Source: Algoriphagus sp. NG3 (GTDB lineage: Bacteria; Bacteroidota; Bacteroidia; Cytophagales; Cyclobacteriaceae). From it: DNA of 64,000 nucleotides. The notes under the pieces are model-generated. The model searched no databases and had not been told where the DNA came from. It was given only the letters and a program-made list of their open reading frames with translations. Below, in pieces: positions 28,081 through 37,670 of the stretch (position 1 is the stretch's first letter; every line of letters begins with the position of its first letter). The position numbers were made by a program, and so were the translations under genes. The stretch is taken from positions 744,001 through 808,000 of the forward strand of contig NZ_CP139421.1 in NCBI RefSeq assembly GCF_034119865.1, given 5' to 3'.

Positions 28081-29106
28081 ATGCTGTACATTGTCATCAT
28101 ATTTCTTTGTTTGTCTCTGGTTATGTACGTGATCCTGGGAGGGGCTGACTTTGGAGCTGGCATACTGGAGATATTCACGCCTTCATCCATGCGTGATAAA
28201 TTCCGGGACACTACATACAAAACCATCGGCCCGATCTGGGAGGCCAATCACATGTGGCTGATTATTACTATAGTCATCCTTTTTGTGGGTTTTCCCCCGA
28301 TCTATACTATGCTTTCGGTGCATTTGCATATTCCCTTGGCCCTGATGCTGATCGGGATTATCGGTAGGGGAACAGCCTTTGTTTTCCGGCATTATGATGC
28401 ATATCAAGATGAAATGCAGAAAGTTTACAATCTCATTTTCACCTATTCCAGTTTTATCACTCCTTTGTTTCTGGGCTTAACCTTTGGAGCCGCAGTGGGT
28501 GGAGAGATCGATCCTGAGGCCAGGACTTTTTACGGGGCGTATATCCATCCTTGGTTCAATCTTTTTAGCCTGTCGGTTGGACTGTTTACAGTAGCTATCT
28601 GTGGTTTTTTGGCAGCTGTGTTCTTGGTAGGAGAAGCTAAAAATGTGGAGGTAAGAAGCCTTATTATAAAGAAAGCAAAGCTTTTTATGGTTTTGACTGT
28701 AGTGGCAGGCGGATTGGTGTTTATTTCTTCTATCATTGAGAATGTGCCTTTGGTAGATTTAATTCTGACCGAGTGGATCACTGTTGGAGTGCTGTGTATG
28801 GCTACGATAGCCTTGGTTTTGCTGTGGTTTAAGTTGGGAAGAGGAAATCGTAAACTGGATAGATTCCTAGGAGGCTTTGTGGTGTCGGCTATATTACTGG
28901 CCTTTGGTTACCATTATTATCCGGATATTATTATCGTGAAAGCCGGTGAAAACCTATCGCTGTTTAATTCAGCCGCACCTGAGAACTCCATTTCCACGTT
29001 GGGCTGGGCACTGATGATTGGTAGTGTTTTTATACTGCCAGCGCTTTTCTATTTGTTGTATAGTTTTCAGAGGAGTAATGTGTCTATTGGCAAACAGGAT
29101 AAATAG
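28081..29106 (+). CDS. cydB: Cytochrome bd-type quinol oxidase subunit II
   Basis: 341 residues. MYVILGGADFGAGILE near the N-terminus and GPIWEANHMWLIITIVILFV near 58 are CydB signatures, followed by GRGTAFVFRHY. Eight or nine TM helices are visible. It forms the heterodimer with CydA. It is the last gene of a cydAB operon. Confidence 0.95.
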   Translation: MLYIVIIFLCLSLVMYVILGGADFGAGILEIFTPSSMRDKFRDTTYKTIGPIWEANHMWLIITIVILFVGFPPIYTMLSVHLHIPLALMLIGIIGRGTAFVFRHYDAYQDEMQKVYNLIFTYSSFITPLFLGLTFGAAVGGEIDPEARTFYGAYIHPWFNLFSLSVGLFTVAICGFLAAVFLVGEAKNVEVRSLIIKKAKLFMVLTVVAGGLVFISSIIENVPLVDLILTEWITVGVLCMATIALVLLWFKLGRGNRKLDRFLGGFVVSAILLAFGYHYYPDIIIVKAGENLSLFNSAAPENSISTLGWALMIGSVFILPALFYLLYSFQRSNVSIGKQDK

Positions 29107-29220
29107 TAGTTTTCATCTTTTTAAAAGTTAGATTTCTTAGTTTTTTTAGAGAAATAGTCGATTGACTTACAGGTATATTAAATCCTCCTGGCTGACAATT
29201 GAGTCAGTAACGGTTTTTCT

Positions 29221-29370
29221 GTTCTTTTGGCCCCGAAATAATCGGGACAGGCTTTGGCCCAAAAGAACCCCGCCACGTCGGGCAGGCAAAAGGCCAAGAC
29301 GCCAGCAAAGCTTCAGCGCACAAACCAGCCGCTGGCTCGCTGCTGCATCAACCCGCCGCACCATAACAAC
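29221..29370. repeat. GC-rich intergenic element with GTTCTTTTGG/CCAAAAGAAC arms
   Basis: GTTCTTTTGG (29221-29230) and CCAAAAGAAC (29259-29268) form a 10-bp inverted repeat. A much GC-richer stretch with GCAAAGCTTCAGCGC and CAGCCGCTGGCTCGCTGC follows to about 29370. No start codon or RBS supports a gene. It resembles a dispersed repeat. The rest of 29107-29717 shows only short hairpins, such as TGACT-TTTT-AGTCA near 29550. Confidence 0.55.
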
Positions 29371-29717
29371 AAGCATATCTACTAATTCTGGGGATGCTCG
29401 GATATAATCATCCCCTGTGTGTCGTTCACCCGTCATGGGTATTTCATATGTTTATAATTAATTTTTTATGGTCATATTTCCGCCTATCGTCGGACAGGGA
29501 ATCCCAGCCTCCGGTAGTCAGTTCGCAGCGATTATAATCATGCCAGGGAGTGACTTTTTAGTCATGACTGCCTGACCAAAAGGTAGGCTCGATTTCAAGT
29601 GTATTTCTGATCAGCTCTCAAAGTAGCTTGTGTTAAGGAACTTTAACTAATTCTCCTTGTGTCCCGAAATATTATTGCTAATCTTAAGAGATTAAGGGTT
29701 AGTAATTTAAAGAAGAA

Positions 29718-30734
29718 ATGAGATTCAGAGCATACGTACTATTCGCACTAGTTTTTGTTAGCTGTCAAGACGAAAAAATTAAAAAATTCAAAGTAAGCAG
29801 TGCAGAAGTTATTGATGTAAGTTCAAAAATAACTGATCTGGAAACCGAGCAGATTATGGCAAATCCCACCCTAGCCATATCTGGGGATTATCTGATTGTG
29901 TCAGACTTTAATCCAAGCACTGATAGGGGTATTTACCTCTTTGATAAAAACAGTTTAGCCTATCTAGGCACTACAGGGATTATGGGGGAAGGCCCTGGAC
30001 AAATTTCCCGATATGGAATGGTTGCTGTCACCCCGAATGGGAAAGAGTTTTGGATGTCTGATTTTGAAAAGATAAAAATGTTCAAGTTTGATATCGATTC
30101 AGTGCTGATGGACGAGAACTATCTACCAACAGTGTCGAAGCCATTTGAATATGACTTTTTTTTATCACGTTATAAGTTTGTCTCAGACAGCCTCGCACTG
30201 GGTACAGGGCTGGAAGTACTTAGTCCGAGTACTTTTCGGGCCAGTTTAGGCAAATGGAATATTAATACGGGAAAAATAGAGAAATTTGGTGATGAGCATC
30301 CTAATTTGCTCGGTGAAAGGACAAACGCGTTTTTTGATTATTCCTACAAGCATAATATCATGGCACTTTCGCATATTAACCATGACATCCTAACGCTATA
30401 TAATGCAGATGGAACAATCAAATACCATATCCTAGGTGAAAAGGAGTTTGATAACGAAAATCGAAAATTGGAGTTTTTTGGAGAGGTGCATATTGGAGAC
30501 AAGTATATATTTACCTCATACTTGGGAAGTGAGGGTTTTGAATTAGTTGAAAACCAAGGGCCTAAGAGTGTATCAAAAAGTAAGATATTGACATTTGACC
30601 TAGAGGGAAATTTATTGAAAGTGATTGAAACAGGGCATGAAATCCGATATTTTACTGTGGATGACGAGAATAAACGGATACTATGTTATTTTTTGGACAG
30701 GGAAGTTCCTATAGGATATTTTTATTATGAATAA
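29718..30734 (+). CDS. 6-bladed beta-propeller lipoprotein (BF3164/TolB-like)
   Basis: 338 residues. Signal with lipobox (LVFVSCQDEK). The body alternates strands with GDYLIVSDFNPSTDRGIYLF, MGEGPGQISRYG and FTVDDENKRILCYFLDREVP, as in Bacteroidota 6-bladed propellers of the BF3164 type. These are envelope lipoproteins of unknown function. It stands alone between cydB and the DUF4097 gene. Confidence 0.8.
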   Translation: MRFRAYVLFALVFVSCQDEKIKKFKVSSAEVIDVSSKITDLETEQIMANPTLAISGDYLIVSDFNPSTDRGIYLFDKNSLAYLGTTGIMGEGPGQISRYGMVAVTPNGKEFWMSDFEKIKMFKFDIDSVLMDENYLPTVSKPFEYDFFLSRYKFVSDSLALGTGLEVLSPSTFRASLGKWNINTGKIEKFGDEHPNLLGERTNAFFDYSYKHNIMALSHINHDILTLYNADGTIKYHILGEKEFDNENRKLEFFGEVHIGDKYIFTSYLGSEGFELVENQGPKSVSKSKILTFDLEGNLLKVIETGHEIRYFTVDDENKRILCYFLDREVPIGYFYYE

Positions 30735-30780
30735 TCAGAAGATGTTAATGCTGAAGTCCGAGTTTAAGTGTTTTTAGAAA

Positions 30781-30883
30781 TTTGCCCGACAGCGGACAAA
30801 ACTGTCCGTGTAAATCAGGTACTTACCTCATAAAATGCCCTTCCTTACGTAATTAACCTACTTTTTCATGGCATAAAAGTGGA
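30781..30883 (+). promoter_or_regulatory. Sigma-54-like promoter candidate P2 (DUF4097/permease unit)
   Basis: TGGCATA at 30869-30875 with TGGA at the -12 position (30880-30883). A perfect inverted repeat CGGACA-AAAC-TGTCCG at 30793-30808 lies 76 bp upstream of the -24 element, within TTTGCCCGACAGCGGACA. P3 has the same arrangement and the same 76-bp spacing. The -12 departs from the TTGC consensus. Confidence 0.5.
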
Positions 30884-30924
30884 AATAGAGTGAATTCCTA
30901 TTCATCTACTTTAACTCTACACCT

Positions 30925-31851
30925 ATGAAAAAGTTACTATTATCCGCTATCCTAGTCCTGGCGCTTTTTTCATCTGAGCTTATTGGTGGGGCAGCCTTTA
31001 GCGCCGATCCCTACCTTACTAAGGAGTTCACGCTCACAGGTGCAGGCAATCTTAACGTAGAAACCTCCGGAGCTTCTGTTGCTGTCACCGGCGCCGGTGG
31101 AAATCAAGTCATAGTCGAGATGTACGTAAAGCTGAATGGCAAGCAAGTGGAGCTGGAAGACGCTGACGTAGAGCGGGAACTGGAGAACTATAACTTGGAC
31201 ATCAGTCAGAGTGGAAATACCATTTCTGTGATCGTGAAAAAGAGAAACAACAGTGGACGTAGCAAACTGAGTCTTTCATTCCAAGTTCAGGTGCCCACGG
31301 AAATGTCTTCCAAATTCCAATCCTCTGGTGGATCTATAGCTATCGATGGGATAAATGGTAGCCAGGAAGTTCACACGAGTGGAGGGAGTATACAGGTAGT
31401 GAACAGCAGAGGAGAGGTGAAAACCCGCAGCTCCGGAGGTTCATTCAGAGTGGAGAATTTTGAGGGCAATATCGATGTGCAAACCAGTGGTGGATCTATT
31501 AAAGTGAATCAACTTTTGGGAGATCTGAATGTAAATACATCCGGGGGCAGTGTGAATTTGGAAGCAATCAGCGGTAGCATTTTCGCCAATACCAGTGGGG
31601 GATCTATCCGTGCGCAGCTATCCAATGTGGAAAAACAACTGACGATGAAGAGCAGTGGTGGAAGCATCACGGCGGTTGTTCCTGATGGATTGGGGCTGGA
31701 TCTTGATCTGAGTGGTGGGAGAGTAAATTCCAAGCTTTCCAATTTCAGCGGAGAAGTGAAAAAAGATAGAATTCTGGGTAAGATAAACGGAGGAGGAGTT
31801 CCAGTAACCATGCAGAGCTCCGGAGGAAGCATCAATCTGGAGTTTAATTGA
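30925..31851 (+). CDS. DUF4097 secreted beta-helix protein
   Basis: 308 residues. Signal peptide about 1-27 (MKKLLLSAILVLALFSSELI onwards), an N-terminal GAGNLNVETSGASVAV strand pair, then SSGGS/TSGGS turns every 20 or so residues (QSSGGSIAI, HTSGGSIQV, QTSGGSIKV, NTSGGSVNL, KSSGGSITA, QSSGGSINL). This is the DUF4097 adhesin-like beta-helix architecture, analogous to DUF2807. It lies 55 bp downstream of promoter candidate P2 and just before permeases 2 and 3, so an envelope role linked to them is inferred. Confidence 0.88.
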   Translation: MKKLLLSAILVLALFSSELIGGAAFSADPYLTKEFTLTGAGNLNVETSGASVAVTGAGGNQVIVEMYVKLNGKQVELEDADVERELENYNLDISQSGNTISVIVKKRNNSGRSKLSLSFQVQVPTEMSSKFQSSGGSIAIDGINGSQEVHTSGGSIQVVNSRGEVKTRSSGGSFRVENFEGNIDVQTSGGSIKVNQLLGDLNVNTSGGSVNLEAISGSIFANTSGGSIRAQLSNVEKQLTMKSSGGSITAVVPDGLGLDLDLSGGRVNSKLSNFSGEVKKDRILGKINGGGVPVTMQSSGGSINLEFN

Positions 31852-31914
31852 GTAGCAAGTCGCAAGTATCTAGACATTAGACATAAGATTTGAGAATCAA
31901 GAGACAAGAGAAAT
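31850..31914 (+). repeat. Heptad (AGNNNCA) array after DUF4097
   Basis: Units AGTAGCA, AGTCGCA, AGTATCT, AGACATT, AGAATCA and AGAGACA follow the stop codon directly. Confidence 0.75.
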
Positions 31915-31984
31915 TATGATTTACGAAATACGATTTACGGGGTCTTGAATAGTGTTTAAGCCCTTGACCCTAGGAAACCTTATA

Positions 31985-32062
31985 GCATTTCAACTTTACG
32001 GCCTTTACAGCCTTTGCAACCTTTCCAACTTTCCAACCTTACCACTTCTTTCCGCCTAATCT
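31985..32062 (+). repeat. Pyrimidine-rich CAACCTT array before permease 2
   Basis: Eight- and nine-base units such as CAACTTTA, CAGCCTTTG, CAACCTTTC and CAACCTTAC repeat before the start codon of permease 2. Similar arrays precede several other genes here (20594-20634, 24001-24080, 34726-34770, 43226-43275, 46390-46450). Confidence 0.7.
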
Positions 32063-32068
32063 TCCAAT

Positions 32069-32080
32069 CCACCACGGCGG
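32069..32080. promoter_or_regulatory. CCRCCACGGCGG element upstream of permease 2
   Basis: CCACCACGGCGG then ACAAGTACTT, 52 bp before the ATG. Related copies are at 34775, 37953 and 43276. The role is unknown. Confidence 0.5.
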
Positions 32081-32120
32081 ACAAGTACTTTCAATTTTAA
32101 AATTTTCCAATCCATATAAA

Positions 32121-34484
32121 ATGCTCAAAAACTACTTTAAAATCGCCTGGAGAAATATAGTCCGAAGTAAAGGATACGCCTTAATTAACATAGGCGGGTT
32201 AAGTATTGGAATGGCTTCTGCGATTCTGATCTTGCTTTGGGTGCAGAATGAAGTAAGTATGGATCGTGACCATCCTAAGTCTGACCGTATTTACAAAACG
32301 TATAATAGAGATACTTTCAGCGGAGAATTGTGGGTTTGGGGATCCTCCCCAAAAATTTTGGGTCCTACGCTTAAACAGGATTATCCTGAAGTGGAGCAGG
32401 CTGTGCGGATCAATAATGCCGATTTCCTTTTTACAGTCGGGGATAAGAAAATGAACGAATCAGGGGTCTTTATAGATCCTGAATTCTTGGATGTTTTTGA
32501 CTTTCCGGTGCTTCAAGGCAACAGTTCCGCTGCCTTAGCTGATCCATATAACATGGTAGTGACTGAAGATTTTGCCAAGAAGCTTTTCGGCGAGGAAGAC
32601 GCTATAGGGCAAACGGTTAAAATTGACAGCACTGACATTTTCACAGTAACCGCAGTACTGGAAAACATTCCCAATAACACCCGCTTTCAGTCGGACTTTT
32701 TTCTCTCCTGGGCTTATATGAAAAAACTGGGTTGGGATGACGAATATTGGGGAAACAATTCTGTGGAAACCTATGTCTTGCTTGCAGAGAATGCCTCCCA
32801 TCAGGCGTTTAATGAAAAAATAGTGAACGTAACCAAGGATCATACGAATGGGGAAAATACAACCGAGGTGTTTGTCTATCCACTTTCGCAAATCCACCTT
32901 TACGGGAAAAGCGAGAATGGAAAGCTTGTAGGAGGCCGGGTGGTGACGGTGAGGATGTTTGCATTTATCGCAGCGTTCATTCTTATCATTGCCTGTATCA
33001 ATTTTATGAATCTGAGTACCGCCCGAAGCGAAAAGAGGGCAAAAGAAGTGGGTCTGAGAAAAGTGGTAGGAGCAAGAAAAACATCTCTTATAGTACAGTT
33101 TATTGGAGAAAGTACATTGATCGCCTTTATTGCTGGAATTTTAGCAATTCTGGTTGTTGAACTGACTCTGCCATCTTTCAATACTTTGGTCGATAAGCGG
33201 CTTTATATCCCTTACAGTGATGTGGTTTTCTGGTTTCAGCTGATTGGGTTTATCCTTTTGACAGGTTTGCTAGCGGGTAGTTACCCAGCTTTCTTCCTTT
33301 CTTCCTTCAGCCCTGTAAATGTGCTTAAGGGAACATTCCGTTCTGCAGGTTCAGCAGTTAACCCCAGAAAAATATTGGTGGTACTACAGTTTAGCTTTGC
33401 CATCGTGCTAATCGTATCCACCATCATCATACAGCGTCAGATCAGCCATGCCCAAAACAGGGAATTGGGATATAATAGGGATAATCTCATTTATGTGATG
33501 ATGCAAGGTGATATTCAGAAGCACTATGAGGCAATCAAGCAGTCGCTGCTGAACAATGGTGCTGTGGAGGCTATGACTAAGTCCATGAGCCCGATTACCC
33601 AGCGATACAGTGACGGATGGGGCTATTCTTGGGAAGGCAGTACTCCAGAGGATGAAAAGTTGGATTTCATCAGATTCAGTACGGATGCAGATTTTATGAA
33701 GGTGATGGGTACCAGGTTGGTTGAGGGGAGGGATATTAATATCCATCAGTTCCCGAGCGATTCTACTGCTGTTTTATTGAATGAAACCTCAGTCAGGAAA
33801 ATGCGTCTGGAAAATCCCGTGGGGCAGCTTATATCTTATGGGGAAGATAATTTTACCGTCGTGGGAGTTATCGAGGACTTTATTTTTGAATCTCCCTATG
33901 ATCCCGTCAATCCCCTGATGGTATATGGGCCTGGGCCTACGTGGTTTAGTGTTGTACATATACGTCTAAATGCAGACCAGCCTATAGCGGAAAATATTTC
34001 ATCGATCCAGGAAGTTTTTGAGGAATTCAATCCAAATTTCCCTTTTGAATATCATTTTGTAGATGAGCAATATGCGAGAAAATTCAACGACACCAGACGT
34101 ACAGCCAGCTTGTCTGTGTTGTTTACTATACTCACCATCGTGATTTCCTGTTTGGGCCTGTTCGGACTTTCCACTTATATGGCGGCAAACCGAATCAAGG
34201 AAATCGGAGTGCGAAAAGTATTGGGAGCAAGTGTGGGGAGTATCTCCATGTTGCTATCCAAAGACTTCTTAAAGCTTGTTGGGATTGCGTTTCTCCTATC
34301 AGTTCCGGTGGCTTGGTATGTCATGGATCAATGGCTTGAGAATTATCAATATAATGTGGGGATAGAGTGGTGGGTGTTTGTCGCCACAGGTACTGTGACA
34401 ATGCTCATTGCCTTATTTACGGTAGGTTTTCAATCGATCAAAGCTGCTTTGACCAATCCAGCGAGGACGCTGAAGAGCGAATAG
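32121..34484 (+). CDS. FtsX/MacB-type ABC permease 2
   Basis: 787 residues, the shortest of the six. TM1 with INIGGLSIGMASAILILLWV, a MacB-like periplasmic domain, FtsX module NFMNLSTARSEKRAKEVGLR and KVVGA, a central TM near 420, second periplasmic domain, and FtsX module IKEIGVRKVLGAS. It ends NPARTLKSE, a divergent form of the shared tail. It likely follows DUF4097 in one transcript (269-bp spacer filled with repeats). No ATPase is encoded nearby; substrate unknown. Confidence 0.92.
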   Translation: MLKNYFKIAWRNIVRSKGYALINIGGLSIGMASAILILLWVQNEVSMDRDHPKSDRIYKTYNRDTFSGELWVWGSSPKILGPTLKQDYPEVEQAVRINNADFLFTVGDKKMNESGVFIDPEFLDVFDFPVLQGNSSAALADPYNMVVTEDFAKKLFGEEDAIGQTVKIDSTDIFTVTAVLENIPNNTRFQSDFFLSWAYMKKLGWDDEYWGNNSVETYVLLAENASHQAFNEKIVNVTKDHTNGENTTEVFVYPLSQIHLYGKSENGKLVGGRVVTVRMFAFIAAFILIIACINFMNLSTARSEKRAKEVGLRKVVGARKTSLIVQFIGESTLIAFIAGILAILVVELTLPSFNTLVDKRLYIPYSDVVFWFQLIGFILLTGLLAGSYPAFFLSSFSPVNVLKGTFRSAGSAVNPRKILVVLQFSFAIVLIVSTIIIQRQISHAQNRELGYNRDNLIYVMMQGDIQKHYEAIKQSLLNNGAVEAMTKSMSPITQRYSDGWGYSWEGSTPEDEKLDFIRFSTDADFMKVMGTRLVEGRDINIHQFPSDSTAVLLNETSVRKMRLENPVGQLISYGEDNFTVVGVIEDFIFESPYDPVNPLMVYGPGPTWFSVVHIRLNADQPIAENISSIQEVFEEFNPNFPFEYHFVDEQYARKFNDTRRTASLSVLFTILTIVISCLGLFGLSTYMAANRIKEIGVRKVLGASVGSISMLLSKDFLKLVGIAFLLSVPVAWYVMDQWLENYQYNVGIEWWVFVATGTVTMLIALFTVGFQSIKAALTNPARTLKSE

Positions 34485-34600
34485 AGAGTATCAAGTAACA
34501 AGACGTAAGTATTAAGATAGTAGAGACGAGAGCACAGAACCAAGAGTCAAGAGTCAAGAACCAAGAATCAAGAGCACAGAATCAAGATGATTGAGTAAAA
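34485..34600 (+). repeat. Heptad (AGNNNCA) array after permease 2
   Basis: About 14 units (AGTATCA, AGTAACA, AGACGTA, AGAACCA, AGAGTCA, AGAATCA, AGAGCAC) begin at the stop codon. Confidence 0.8.
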
Positions 34601-34670
34601 AGTAATAGGTGAAAAGTTAGAAGTGAAGGGATGTAGCTTAAGAAAATAGATTTACGAGTGAGTGAGTAGA

Positions 34671-34725
34671 GACTTCGGCTCTCATGCCTTCGGCAGACAG
34701 GCTGCTCAGTCTGACATAACTTTCA
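34671..34725 (+). repeat. GACTTCG repeat, copy 3
   Basis: GACTTCGGCTCTCATGCCTT through CAGTCTGACATAACTTTC. It matches the copies at 20549 and 20734 and is again followed by a CAACCTT/CCACTTT array. Confidence 0.7.
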
Positions 34726-34774
34726 ACTTTACAACCTTACCACTTTACAACTTCTGAATACCTAATCTTTCAAC

Positions 34775-34786
34775 CCGCCCCGGCGG
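34775..34786. promoter_or_regulatory. CCGCCCCGGCGG element upstream of permease 3
   Basis: CCGCCCCGGCGG then ACAATTACTTCC, 44 bp before the ATG; a copy of the element at 32069, 37953 and 43276. Confidence 0.5.
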
Positions 34787-34818
34787 ACAATTACTTCCAA
34801 TTTTAAAATCTTCAAATC

Positions 34819-37233
34819 ATGTGGAAAAACTACCTAAAAATCGCCTATAGAAATCTTCTGAAAAAGAAGGTGTATTCTTTTATCAATATCATTGGTTTGG
34901 CGATTGGAATGGCTTGTTGTGTGCTCATTTTTATGTTTGTGCAGGATGAGCTTTCCTACGATAAGTACCATAAAAAAGGTGATAGGATTTTTAGAGTAAT
35001 TCACGGTGAGGCGCAGGAAGGAGTGGAACCTGACCTTTCTTCATTTTGGGTTTGGGGCAATGCGCCTATTGGATCTGCGTTGCAACTGGATTTTCCGGAG
35101 ATTGAAAAAGTAGTCCAGTTTTCAGGAAGGGCTGATATCCTTTTTACCGTAGGGGAGGAGACGCAGCAGGAAGATGGCGTGCTTTTTATGGATTCCACGG
35201 TGTTTGATGTGTTTAGTTGGGAACTTATAGAGGGTGATCCTAAAACCGCTTTGGTGGCACCTTTCAGTGTAGTTTTGACCGAGTCAACTGCCAAGAAATA
35301 CTTTGGAAATGAGGAGGCGCTGGGAAAAACCATGAAGGGAAGTGAAGCCGCCGGAAGATCAAATCCCGGTGATTATACTGTGACTGGTGTCATGAAAGAT
35401 CTTCCTTCCAACTCCCATTTTAAGTTCAACACGTTACTATCCTTAAGCACTTTCAAGCAGTCCAGACCGGGAATTTTTGATGAATGGGGTTATGTGGATA
35501 CCTACACCTATTTTCTGGTTAATGAGCAATTCAACCCAGCTTCTTTTGAGGCAAAAGTGCCTGGTTTTCTAGATAAAAGATACCCGTACAAAGATTATCC
35601 TTATACCATTGCAATCGAGCCTCTTAAAGATGTTTATCTAAGAACATCTGCAGTAAGACAACCTGGCGATACCGGTTCTTTGACAAATATCTATGTGTTT
35701 TCCATCATCGGCCTCTTTATTCTGGCTATTGCGATGATCAATTTTATGAACCTTTCCACTGCCCGGTCTATGGAGCGGGCCAAGGAAGTCGGTATCCGTA
35801 AATCTATCGGGGCAGATCGCCGAAGTCTGATATTCCAGTTTTTGGGAGAATCTCTAATTATCGTGGTGTTGGCAGCTGTAGTCGGTATTATTTTGACGAG
35901 CATCGCAATTCCAATGATGAATGATATGACGGGGAAGGTATTTGAAATCAGCCGAATAGTCAATTGGCAGACAATTCCTGCTTTTCTTGTGATCATGCTT
36001 ATGGTCGGCCTGTTGGCAGGTTCATACCCAGCTCTGGTTTTGTCGGGTTTCAAACCGGTGATGATTCTCAAAGGAATCAATAAATCAGATGCCAGAGGAG
36101 TTAATCTCCGAAAAGGACTGGTGGTATTTCAATTCAGCCTTTCAATTGCTCTGATCGCCGGGACAATAATTGTCTATACTCAAATGAGTCATTTGCTGGA
36201 TAAGGACATGGGCTTTGATAAGGAACACATGGTGGTATTGGATTATAATTATGATGAGCAGGTGAATAATGTCTCTTCGTCCTTGGAAAATGAGTTGGAG
36301 AAAAACCCTGCTGTTCTTTCAGTGGCCTTTTCGCGGAGCGTTCCAGGAAGTCATTTTCCTAATGCAGGTACAACTATCGAGGGGCTTGACGGGGAGATGG
36401 TAGAGCGAGGACAGGCCATATTTCAGGTAGGATTGGATTTTATCGATCATTATGGTCTGGAGTTGGTGGCAGGAAGATCGTATTCCAGAAATTATCCTTC
36501 GGATTCTACATCAGCTTTGGTCATCAATGAGGCGGCAGCCAGACAGTATGGCTATTCTAATCCCGCAGACATAGTAGGGAAAAAGTTTGACCAGTGGGGA
36601 AGGGCTGGAGAAGTGATCGGGGTGGTGAAGGATTTTAATTATATCTCTCTGCATAACACCGTAGAGCCGTTGACTTTGCCTTTTGAAGCCTATGCGAGCA
36701 GGTATATGAGTTTGAAAGTGACCGGTAAAGACTTGCCTGCCACGCTTTCTCAGATTGAAGGGGTTTGGAAGCAGTTGGCTCCCCATAGGCCATTTATCTA
36801 CAGTTTTCTTGACGAGGATTTTAACAAGCAATACGAGTCAGATTTCCGGTTCAGGCAGATCTTTACCACCTTTTCGGTATTGGCGATTTTGATTGCCTGT
36901 CTTGGGCTTTTGGGGCTCGCTACCTACACTGCAGAGCAGCGGACCAAGGAAATCGGAATTCGAAAGGTATTAGGGGCAAACATCGGCAGCATTGTGGGTT
37001 TATTATCCAAAGACTTTATCAAACTGGTGTTGATCGCAATTCTGGTCGCTACCCCAGTGGCTTGGTTTGCCATGAATAAATGGCTGGAAGGCTTTGCCTA
37101 TCAGGTTCCGGTTCATTGGTGGGTATTCTTGATCTCTGGGGTGCTGGCGGTGATAGTAGCCTTGGTCACGATCAGTTTCCAAGCGGTAAAAGCCGCCATG
37201 ATGGATCCGGTGAAGAGCTTGAAAAGTGAGTGA
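34819..37233 (+). CDS. FtsX/MacB-type ABC permease 3
   Basis: 804 residues. TM1 with INIIGLAIGMACCVLIFMFV, periplasmic domain with ELSYDKYHKKGDRIFRV, FtsX module INFMNLSTARSMERAKEVGI then RKSIGA, a central TM (FQFSLSIALIAGTIIVYT), a second periplasmic domain, and FtsX module TKEIGIRKVLGAN. C-terminus DPVKSLKSE. It follows permease 2 in the same orientation with a repeat-filled 334-bp spacer and no separate sigma-54-like site. Confidence 0.92.
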   Translation: MWKNYLKIAYRNLLKKKVYSFINIIGLAIGMACCVLIFMFVQDELSYDKYHKKGDRIFRVIHGEAQEGVEPDLSSFWVWGNAPIGSALQLDFPEIEKVVQFSGRADILFTVGEETQQEDGVLFMDSTVFDVFSWELIEGDPKTALVAPFSVVLTESTAKKYFGNEEALGKTMKGSEAAGRSNPGDYTVTGVMKDLPSNSHFKFNTLLSLSTFKQSRPGIFDEWGYVDTYTYFLVNEQFNPASFEAKVPGFLDKRYPYKDYPYTIAIEPLKDVYLRTSAVRQPGDTGSLTNIYVFSIIGLFILAIAMINFMNLSTARSMERAKEVGIRKSIGADRRSLIFQFLGESLIIVVLAAVVGIILTSIAIPMMNDMTGKVFEISRIVNWQTIPAFLVIMLMVGLLAGSYPALVLSGFKPVMILKGINKSDARGVNLRKGLVVFQFSLSIALIAGTIIVYTQMSHLLDKDMGFDKEHMVVLDYNYDEQVNNVSSSLENELEKNPAVLSVAFSRSVPGSHFPNAGTTIEGLDGEMVERGQAIFQVGLDFIDHYGLELVAGRSYSRNYPSDSTSALVINEAAARQYGYSNPADIVGKKFDQWGRAGEVIGVVKDFNYISLHNTVEPLTLPFEAYASRYMSLKVTGKDLPATLSQIEGVWKQLAPHRPFIYSFLDEDFNKQYESDFRFRQIFTTFSVLAILIACLGLLGLATYTAEQRTKEIGIRKVLGANIGSIVGLLSKDFIKLVLIAILVATPVAWFAMNKWLEGFAYQVPVHWWVFLISGVLAVIVALVTISFQAVKAAMMDPVKSLKSE

Positions 37234-37300
37234 GGAGAGTAGCTAGTAGCAAGATAAAAGTATCAAGATAGTAGAGCTAAGAATTAAGAAACAAGAAGTT
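37234..37300 (+). repeat. Heptad (AGNNNCA) array after permease 3
   Basis: Units AGTAGCT, AGTAGCA, AGTATCA, AGATAGT, AGAGCTA, AGAATTA and AGAAACA start immediately after the stop codon. Confidence 0.75.
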
Positions 37301-37380
37301 CGCATCATTGCAAGGCTTAACATTTGGTTGGCAAACGCACAAAATGGAAATGACAGATATTGTTAGAGGAACCCTAATCA

Positions 37381-37444
37381 TAGTCACCTTGAGCGAAATC
37401 GAAAGGCCCTCGACTTCTGTCACACTGAGCGAAGTCGAAGTGTC
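37381..37444. repeat. CTGAGCGAAGTCGAAG-type dispersed repeat
   Basis: Contains CTTGAGCGAAATCGAAAGG and CACTGAGCGAAGTCGAAGTG, two related copies in opposition to a CTCGACTTCTGTC stretch. It resembles repeats common between genes in Bacteroidota. Confidence 0.6.
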
Positions 37445-37670
37445 GGACTGCCCCATTCTACGTATCCTCTAGTTTAATCTGTCATCGGTAGCGATGAAGG
37501 AGTGAAGCCTGAATACAGGCAGGCAATCTCTTAATGAAAACTTAGTTTCAGCTACTAAGGACCCAGGGATTTACGAGACTCCAGACGGACAGGTGGATTT
37601 TACACTTACTAATCTTCCAGAATTCCTATCCGTTACAGGATCCCTAAACTTAACTTCTAGAAATCTTCAC

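Noticed and set aside
29167..29436. Frames on both strands of the GC-rich island as genes
   Set aside because: Two overlapping opposite frames with no domain; openness is explained by the local GC content and the inverted repeat.
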